Source of the DNA: Actinomycetes bacterium
Lineage (GTDB): Bacteria; Actinomycetota; Actinomycetes; Actinomycetales; Cellulomonadaceae
Assembly: GCA_023428465.1 (NCBI GenBank)
Contig: JAEYXM010000278.1
Location: 1-8,847, forward strand
Direction: 5' to 3'
Length of the DNA stretch: 8,847 nucleotides
The notes below the pieces were generated by a model. The model saw only the letters and a program-made list of their open reading frames with translations, did no database searches and was not told the DNA's origin. The translations under genes were made by a program, and so were the position numbers. Shown here in pieces: positions 5,211-8,847 of this stretch. Positions within the stretch are counted from its first letter, which is position 1, and every line of letters begins with the position of its first letter.

Positions 5211-5845
5211 TGATGGGCACCCTGGCACCACCCGCCGCCCCCCGGATGCACTGGAGGACCGCCCTGCCTGAGTCCTCGTTCCCCGTCACGGGGGACGCGC
5301 CCGCCGCGTGGTCCGACGCCGACGTCGGCCGCCGCTTCGGCGCGGGCGAGGAGGCAGCGCTCGCGGAGGCGTACCGGCGCTGGTCGCCCCTCGTGCACAC
5401 CCTCGCGCTCCGGGCGCTCGGCAGCGTGCCCGACGCCGAGGACGTCACCCAGCAGGTCTTCGTCAGCGCGTGGCGCGGCCGGGCCGGGTACGACCCGCAG
5501 CGGGCGCTCGCCGGCTGGCTCACCGGCATCACGCGCAACACGGTCGCGGATGTGTTCGCGCGGCGCGCCCGCGACCAGCGCGACGCCGTCGCCGTCGCCA
5601 CGCGCGTCGGCCCACCGCCGGAGGCCGAGACCGCCGGGCTCGCGGACCGCCTCACCGTCGCGGACGAGATGGCCCGCCTCGGTGAGCCCCAGCGCACCAT
5701 CCTGGCCCTGGCGTTCTACGACGACCTGACGCACGACCAGATCGCCGTGCGCCTCGACCTGCCGCTCGGGACCGTGAAGAGCCACATCCGACGCAGCCTC
5801 CTGCGGCTGCGCGACCGCCTGGAGGTGAGCAGTGGAGCACGGTGA
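5207..5845 (+). CDS. ECF-type RNA polymerase sigma factor
   Basis: The protein is 212 residues with the two-domain layout of extracytoplasmic-function sigma factors. Region 2 is at about 50-120 (AYRRWSPLVHTLALR, DAEDVTQQVFVSAWRG, GWLTGITRNTVAD). Region 4 is at about 152-205, with a helix-turn-helix LTHDQIAVRLDLPLGTVKSHI. It would direct RNA polymerase to a small promoter set, probably including this cassette. The pairing with an RskA-like anti-sigma factor suggests the SigK/SigL-like group. The start is uncertain. GTG (5207), ATG (5210) and ATG (5213) follow one another and overlap the sortase stop, but have only weak Shine-Dalgarno matches. A GGAGG at 5253-5257 points instead to a CTG at 5264, which would remove 19 residues that are not part of the sigma fold. 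The 3' end overlaps the anti-sigma gene by 14 nt, indicating coupled translation. Confidence 0.9.
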   Translation: MMMGTLAPPAAPRMHWRTALPESSFPVTGDAPAAWSDADVGRRFGAGEEAALAEAYRRWSPLVHTLALRALGSVPDAEDVTQQVFVSAWRGRAGYDPQRALAGWLTGITRNTVADVFARRARDQRDAVAVATRVGPPPEAETAGLADRLTVADEMARLGEPQRTILALAFYDDLTHDQIAVRLDLPLGTVKSHIRRSLLRLRDRLEVSSGAR

Positions 5846-6635
5846 CGCGGAGAGCCTCGCGCTGCTCGCCCTCGGCGAGACCGTCGACGACGCCGTGCGC
5901 GCGCACGTCGAGGCCTGCGAGCGCTGCTCGGAGGAGGTCGCCGAGCTGGCGGCGGTCGTCGCCGTCGGGCGGGGCGCACTCGACGAGACCCTCGTCGCGC
6001 CCGGCGCGCAGGTGTGGGAGCGGATCGGCGCGGAGCTCGGGCTCGGCGGGGCGGTCCCGCGCGCGGAGGGGCCGACCGGCGTCGGGCCGGCGACCGCGCC
6101 GGGCACCACGCCGACCGCCATGCCGACCGCCACGCCGACTGCATCGCCGACCGCACCCGAGCCTGACCCCGGTCTCGCGACCGTGACGCCGCTGCGACCT
6201 CGTCGGACGGGATGGCTCGTCGCAGCCGCCGCGGCGGCCGGCCTGGTCGTGGGCGCGGGAGGAGTGCAGCTGCTGTCGGGCGACGACGCGGATCCCGGCG
6301 CGGCCGTGGTCGCGCAGGCGGCGCTGGACCCGCTGCCCGGATGGGACGCGTCCGGTCAGGCGGTCGTGGAGCAGGCCGACGACGGCGCGCTCACCCTCGT
6401 CCTCACGCTCGACGGGGCGAGCGGGGACGGCGGGTTCCGCGAGGTCTGGCTCATCGACCGTGAGGTCACGCGGCTCATCAGCGTCGGCGTCCTCGAGGGC
6501 TCGCAGGGCCGGTTCACCCTGCCGGCGGGCGTCGACCTGGCGGACTTCGCCGTCGTCGACGTCTCCGCCGAGCCCTTCGACGGGGACCCGGCGCACTCGG
6601 GCGACTCGATCATCCGCGGCACCCTCGACGCCTGA
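5832..6635 (+). CDS. RskA-type membrane anti-sigma factor
   Basis: The protein is 267 residues. The cytoplasmic N-terminus has the zinc-binding anti-sigma motif H-x3-C-x2-C (His25, Cys29, Cys32) within AHVEACERC, which would hold the neighbouring sigma factor inactive at the membrane. A Pro/Thr/Ala linker (about 81-113) leads to one membrane helix (about 127-149). The outer C-terminal domain (about 155-267) matches RskA (anti-sigma-K) proteins, with VWLIDREVTRLISVGVL, GRFTLPAGVDL and the closing SGDSIIRGTL. Release of the sigma factor in this family usually needs regulated proteolysis of the membrane protein. The GTG start at 5832 follows GGAGG with a 6-nt spacer and lies inside the sigma gene, so the two proteins are made together. 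No other intact start is better placed. The gene ends 22 bp before palindrome B. Confidence 0.9.
   Translation: MEHGDAESLALLALGETVDDAVRAHVEACERCSEEVAELAAVVAVGRGALDETLVAPGAQVWERIGAELGLGGAVPRAEGPTGVGPATAPGTTPTAMPTATPTASPTAPEPDPGLATVTPLRPRRTGWLVAAAAAAGLVVGAGGVQLLSGDDADPGAAVVAQAALDPLPGWDASGQAVVEQADDGALTLVLTLDGASGDGGFREVWLIDREVTRLISVGVLEGSQGRFTLPAGVDLADFAVVDVSAEPFDGDPAHSGDSIIRGTLDA
6109..6156 (+). repeat. Four 12-bp tandem repeats in the anti-sigma linker
   Basis: Four near-identical 12-bp units (first unit CGCCGACCGCCA) encode a TPTA-like tetrapeptide repeat (residues about 93-108) in the cytoplasmic linker before the membrane helix. The unit keeps frame, so copy-number change would lengthen or shorten the linker without breaking the gene. 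Confidence 0.75.
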
Positions 6636-6654
6636 CACCGGCGCACCACCCAGC

Positions 6655-6703
6655 GGGCTTGGGAAGTTGCGCGACAGGATGCGTCCGAGAGTCTCCCAAG
6701 CCC
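6655..6703. repeat. 43-bp imperfect palindrome, copy B (right of the sortase cassette)
   Basis: The outer arms GGGCTTGGGA (6655-6664) and TCCCAAGCCC (6694-6703) pair perfectly. The 43-bp core is 6658-6700. It matches copy A (3308-3350) inverted at 33 of 43 positions, including the uninterrupted run CGTCCGA and the block AGTCTCCC. It begins 19 bp after the anti-sigma stop, so it may also help end that transcript. Confidence 0.7.
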
Positions 6704-6706
6704 AAC

Positions 6707-6785
6707 GCCTTCCGCGGGGGCAGGGAGGCGCGCGGAAGGCCCGGCGGCGTCCCGGGCCTACCGCGTCCGGGGGCCGGGCCTTCCG
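6707..6785. terminator. Nested inverted repeats between convergent genes, probable two-way terminator
   Basis: Arms 6733-6745 (CGGAAGGCCCGGC) and 6773-6785 pair perfectly over 13 bp around a 27-nt loop. The left arm can instead pair upstream (GCCTTCCGCG 6707-6716 with CGCGGAAGGC 6731-6740, 10 bp) or with a nearer partner (AGGCCCGG 6737-6744 with CCGGGCCT 6752-6759, 8 bp). The anti-sigma gene ends at 6635 on plus and the DUF6458 gene ends at 6793 on minus, so the structure can stop transcripts from both sides. There is no T-run, as is common in high-GC Actinobacteria. Confidence 0.65.
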
Positions 6786-6792
6786 GTGCGAC

Positions 6793-7017
6793 TCAGACGG
6801 CGGGCGGCGGGAGGCGGTCGTCGTACCGCTCGACGACGTGGTGCGTCCGCTGGCGCTGCTGGTTGGCGACGAGGGCGAGGATCAGTGCGATCAGCCCGCC
6901 GATCATCAGGATGTAGCCGACGATGTTCAGGTTGACGACGCTCCAGGCGTCCGGCTCGATGCCGAAGGCCAGGACGGCGCCGATCACCATGAGGACGATG
7001 CCGGTTCCGATGCCCAT
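6793..7017 (-). CDS. DUF6458-type small membrane protein
   Basis: The protein is 74 residues with two membrane helices, about 3-20 (GIGTGIVLMVIGAVLAFGI) and 32-51 (IVGYILMIGGLIALILALVA). They are joined by a short loop with EPDAW and NLNIVGY, and followed by a polar, basic tail (QQRQRTHHVVERYDDR) that is probably cytoplasmic. This pattern is the DUF6458 family, common in Actinobacteria and of unknown role. I chose the ATG at 7017 because AAGGAG lies 6 nt upstream and the family motif MGIG starts there; a longer in-frame start at 7065 lacks such a site. It lies 128 bp downstream of the CopD-CtaG fusion gene on the same strand, so it could share its transcript or have its own promoter in that gap. 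Confidence 0.85.
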   Translation of the reverse strand: MGIGTGIVLMVIGAVLAFGIEPDAWSVVNLNIVGYILMIGGLIALILALVANQQRQRTHHVVERYDDRLPPPAV

Positions 7018-7118
7018 GGGTGTCTCCTTGTCCGCCGGACGTGGCTCCGGCCTCGGATCGATCATCAGCGAGAACCGGCGAGTCCGCGCGTCGAGAGCTC
7101 GCGGCCACCCGTCCGGGC

Positions 7119-7146
7119 TACTCCGCGACGCCTACTCCGCGACGCC
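7119..7146. repeat. 14-bp tandem duplication at the end of the CopD-CtaG gene
   Basis: TACTCCGCGACGCC occurs twice in a row (7119-7132 and 7133-7146), followed by a further TAC. On the minus strand the repeat begins within the TAG stop codon of the fusion gene (7146-7148). The exact match suggests a recent slippage duplication. Nothing else is visible in the 128-bp gap 7018-7145 beyond the DUF6458 ribosome binding site. Confidence 0.8.
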
Positions 7147-8847
7147 TACCTCGCCCCGCCCGACGCCTCCGGGCGGTCGGCCCCGGCCATGCGCCCGAGC
7201 ATCTCGTTGTACGCGGTGAGCTCGGCGTCGCCGTCGCGGTCGGCGGCACGGTCCCGACGCCGGGCGGTGCGCTCGTCGTCCCGGGTCCAGGCGATCGCGA
7301 GCGAGATGGCGAGCGCGAGCATCGGCAGCTCGCTGATGCCCCACGCGATGCCGCCGCCGTCGCGCTGGTCCTCGAGCGCGGGCGGACCCCACGGCCGGCC
7401 GAGGAGCCCGAACCACTCGGGCACGAGCAGCGTCGTCCCGCTGACGAGCGCCAGGCCGAAGAACGCGTGGAACGCCATCGTCGTGAAGAGCAGGAGCAGG
7501 CGCACCGGGTAGCCGGGGCGACGCGGCCCCGGGTCGATGCCGACGAGCGCGTTCGCGAACAGGTACCCCGCGAGCGTGAAGTGCACGATCATCAGCAGGT
7601 GCCCGAGGTACGTGGTCAGGGCCAGCCGGAACAGGTCCGTGTAGTAGAAGACGACCATCGAGCCGGCGAAGTTCACGGCGGCGACGATCGGGTTGCCGAA
7701 GAACCCCGCGACGCGTGAGTGCACGACGCCGAGCAGCCACTCGCGCGGCCCGCGGGACCCGTCGCGGCGGGCGGGCAGTGCGCGTGCCGCGAGGGTGACG
7801 GGCGCGCACAGGGCGACGAGCACCGGAACGACCATCACGAGCAGCATGTGCTGGAGCATGTGGGCGCTGAACAGCACGTGCCCGTACACGGCCGGCCCGC
7901 CCGACGTCGTCCACGCGAGGAGCACCAGCCCGCCGACGGCCGCGATGGTCCGCCCCACGGGCCAGTGGTCGCCGCGCGCCCGCAGGCGCAGGGCCCACCG
8001 CACGTAGACGACGACGCCGGCGAGGCACCCGAGCGCGAGCAGCACGTCCCAGCGGAACAGGGTGAGCCACCGCTCGACGGTCGGCGGCGGCGGCAGCGGG
8101 TGGCCGGTGACGATCTCCGCGGGGGTGAGCCGCGCAAGGAGGTCGGGCTCCTGCGGGACGGGCGGGGCCGTGGCGGCGAGCGCTGCGGCGAGGCCGGTGG
8201 CGGCGCCCATGACGGCGACCTCGACTGCGGCGAGCCGCCAGAACAGCGCGGGCCGGTCCGCGAGGCGCGGGATGACGGCGCGGCGGTGCGCCCACCCGAT
8301 CGCGCCGAGCAGGGCGAGGAGCGCGACCTTGCCGGCGACGAGGGCCCCGTACGTGCTCGTGAAGTCGCCGCCGAGGCGCAGCGCCGCGTTCACGACGCCG
8401 GACACCGCGACGGCCACGAAGCACCACGCGGCCACGGTCGAGTACCGCCCGACGACGGCGGTGCGGTCCGCGCCGAGGCGTCGCGCGACGAGCGCGAGGG
8501 TGACGAGCCCGCCGACCCACAGGGCGACGCCGGCGAGGTGCAGGAACATCGAGCCCATCGCGAGCTCGTGGCTCGCGGCACCGGACGCGTGGCCGGACTG
8601 CGCCTGCAGCACGAGGACGACGCCGGCCAGGAGCGCTGCGGCCGCCGCGCTGCGCGGGCCCGTGACCAGCAGCGCGACCACCGACGTGACCGCTGCGACT
8701 CCGACGGCGCCCGCCAACAGCCGCCCGAGCGTCATGTCAGTCGCGAACATCTCCAACTCAGCGCCGAACCCCTCCGCGCCCAGCGGACGCCCCGCGACGC
8801 TCGCGTACGTCAGGAGCAGGCGCGCGACGCCGGCCACGGTCCAGACC
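7146..8847 (-). CDS. CopD-CtaG fusion: copper transport and cytochrome oxidase assembly (5' end cut off)
   Basis: At least 566 residues are visible and the frame is still open at the right edge, so the true start lies outside. Positions below count from the GTG at 8837. The first half (to about 225) is a CopD-like copper-resistance membrane domain with MFLHLAGVALWVGG (97-110) and several helices. The second half (about 255-520) is a caa3_CtaG domain with about seven helices and conserved histidines, H320, H326 and H330 in the H-x5-H-x3-H cluster before MVVP, then H413, H419 and H457. Proteins of this fused type in Actinobacteria are thought to move copper across the membrane and help load it into cytochrome c oxidase. 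The tail (521-563) is charged and cytoplasmic and contains YNEMLGRM. It is not linked to the sortase cassette, which lies convergent across the terminator region. Confidence 0.92.
   Translation of the reverse strand, partial: VWTVAGVARLLLTYASVAGRPLGAEGFGAELEMFATDMTLGRLLAGAVGVAAVTSVVALLVTGPRSAAAAALLAGVVLVLQAQSGHASGAASHELAMGSMFLHLAGVALWVGGLVTLALVARRLGADRTAVVGRYSTVAAWCFVAVAVSGVVNAALRLGGDFTSTYGALVAGKVALLALLGAIGWAHRRAVIPRLADRPALFWRLAAVEVAVMGAATGLAAALAATAPPVPQEPDLLARLTPAEIVTGHPLPPPPTVERWLTLFRWDVLLALGCLAGVVVYVRWALRLRARGDHWPVGRTIAAVGGLVLLAWTTSGGPAVYGHVLFSAHMLQHMLLVMVVPVLVALCAPVTLAARALPARRDGSRGPREWLLGVVHSRVAGFFGNPIVAAVNFAGSMVVFYYTDLFRLALTTYLGHLLMIVHFTLAGYLFANALVGIDPGPRRPGYPVRLLLLFTTMAFHAFFGLALVSGTTLLVPEWFGLLGRPWGPPALEDQRDGGGIAWGISELPMLALAISLAIAWTRDDERTARRRDRAADRDGDAELTAYNEMLGRMAGADRPEASGGAR

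Noticed and set aside
3308..6700. Insertion sequence or composite transposon bounded by the two palindromes
   Set aside because: There is no transposase or recombinase gene between them, I see no target-site duplication, and the copies are too diverged (33 of 43) to be matching ends of a recently moved element. The repeat relationship itself is kept as a finding.
7020..7718. Plus-strand open frame across the gap and the end of the CopD-CtaG gene
   Set aside because: It is highly charged and repetitive, with no ribosome binding site or motif, and antisense to the fusion gene.
7132..8520. Second minus-strand open frame within the CopD-CtaG gene
   Set aside because: It is an out-of-frame reading, very Arg-rich with no membrane helices, while the other frame gives a complete CopD-CtaG pattern.
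1..8847. tRNA, rRNA or CRISPR features
   Set aside because: I saw no tRNA-like cloverleaf, no rRNA-like sequence and no regularly spaced direct repeats in any gap.

Overview
The window is very GC-rich. Its genes have strong AGGAGG-type ribosome binding sites, GTG starts, tight overlaps and protein families typical of Actinobacteria. A DUF4397 surface protein with a class F sortase, an RskA-type anti-sigma factor, a DUF6458 protein and a CopD-CtaG fusion together suggest a Micrococcales chromosome, most like Cellulomonas or a relative. The genus is an inference. I see no phage, transposase, plasmid, CRISPR or RNA gene.

Left block (about 1-2477, minus strand, read right to left): a lipoprotein with two homologous halves, then an exported protein carrying two copies of a 46-residue module, then an amidoligase-family (COOH-NH2 ligase) enzyme. 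The amidoligase stop overlaps, as GTGA, the start of a further gene that leaves the window. Spacings are 76 bp, 50 bp and a 4-bp overlap, so these may be one transcription unit. Position 2478-2743 is a divergent promoter region facing a plus-strand gene for a 162-residue protein of unknown function (2744-3232).

Middle block (3575-6635, plus strand): an exported DUF4397 protein with a C-terminal membrane anchor, a class F sortase with a lipobox, an ECF-type sigma factor and its membrane anti-sigma factor. The last three genes overlap one another. A perfect 14-bp hairpin separates the DUF4397 gene from the sortase gene. The likely picture is a surface protein and its sortase made under a dedicated sigma/anti-sigma switch. 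A 43-bp imperfect palindrome lies on each side of this four-gene cassette (3308-3350 and 6658-6700). The two copies match best in inverted orientation, 33 of 43 positions.

Right block (6793-8847, minus strand): a small two-helix DUF6458 membrane protein, and the C-terminal 567 or so residues of a CopD-CtaG fusion for copper handling and cytochrome oxidase assembly, cut by the right edge. A nested set of inverted repeats (6707-6785) lies between the converging anti-sigma and DUF6458 genes and probably serves as a terminator for both strands.

The points most worth a second look are the paired 43-bp palindromes around the sortase cassette, the lack of a standard LPxTG signal in the presumed sortase substrate, and the link between the amidoligase and two internally duplicated exported proteins.
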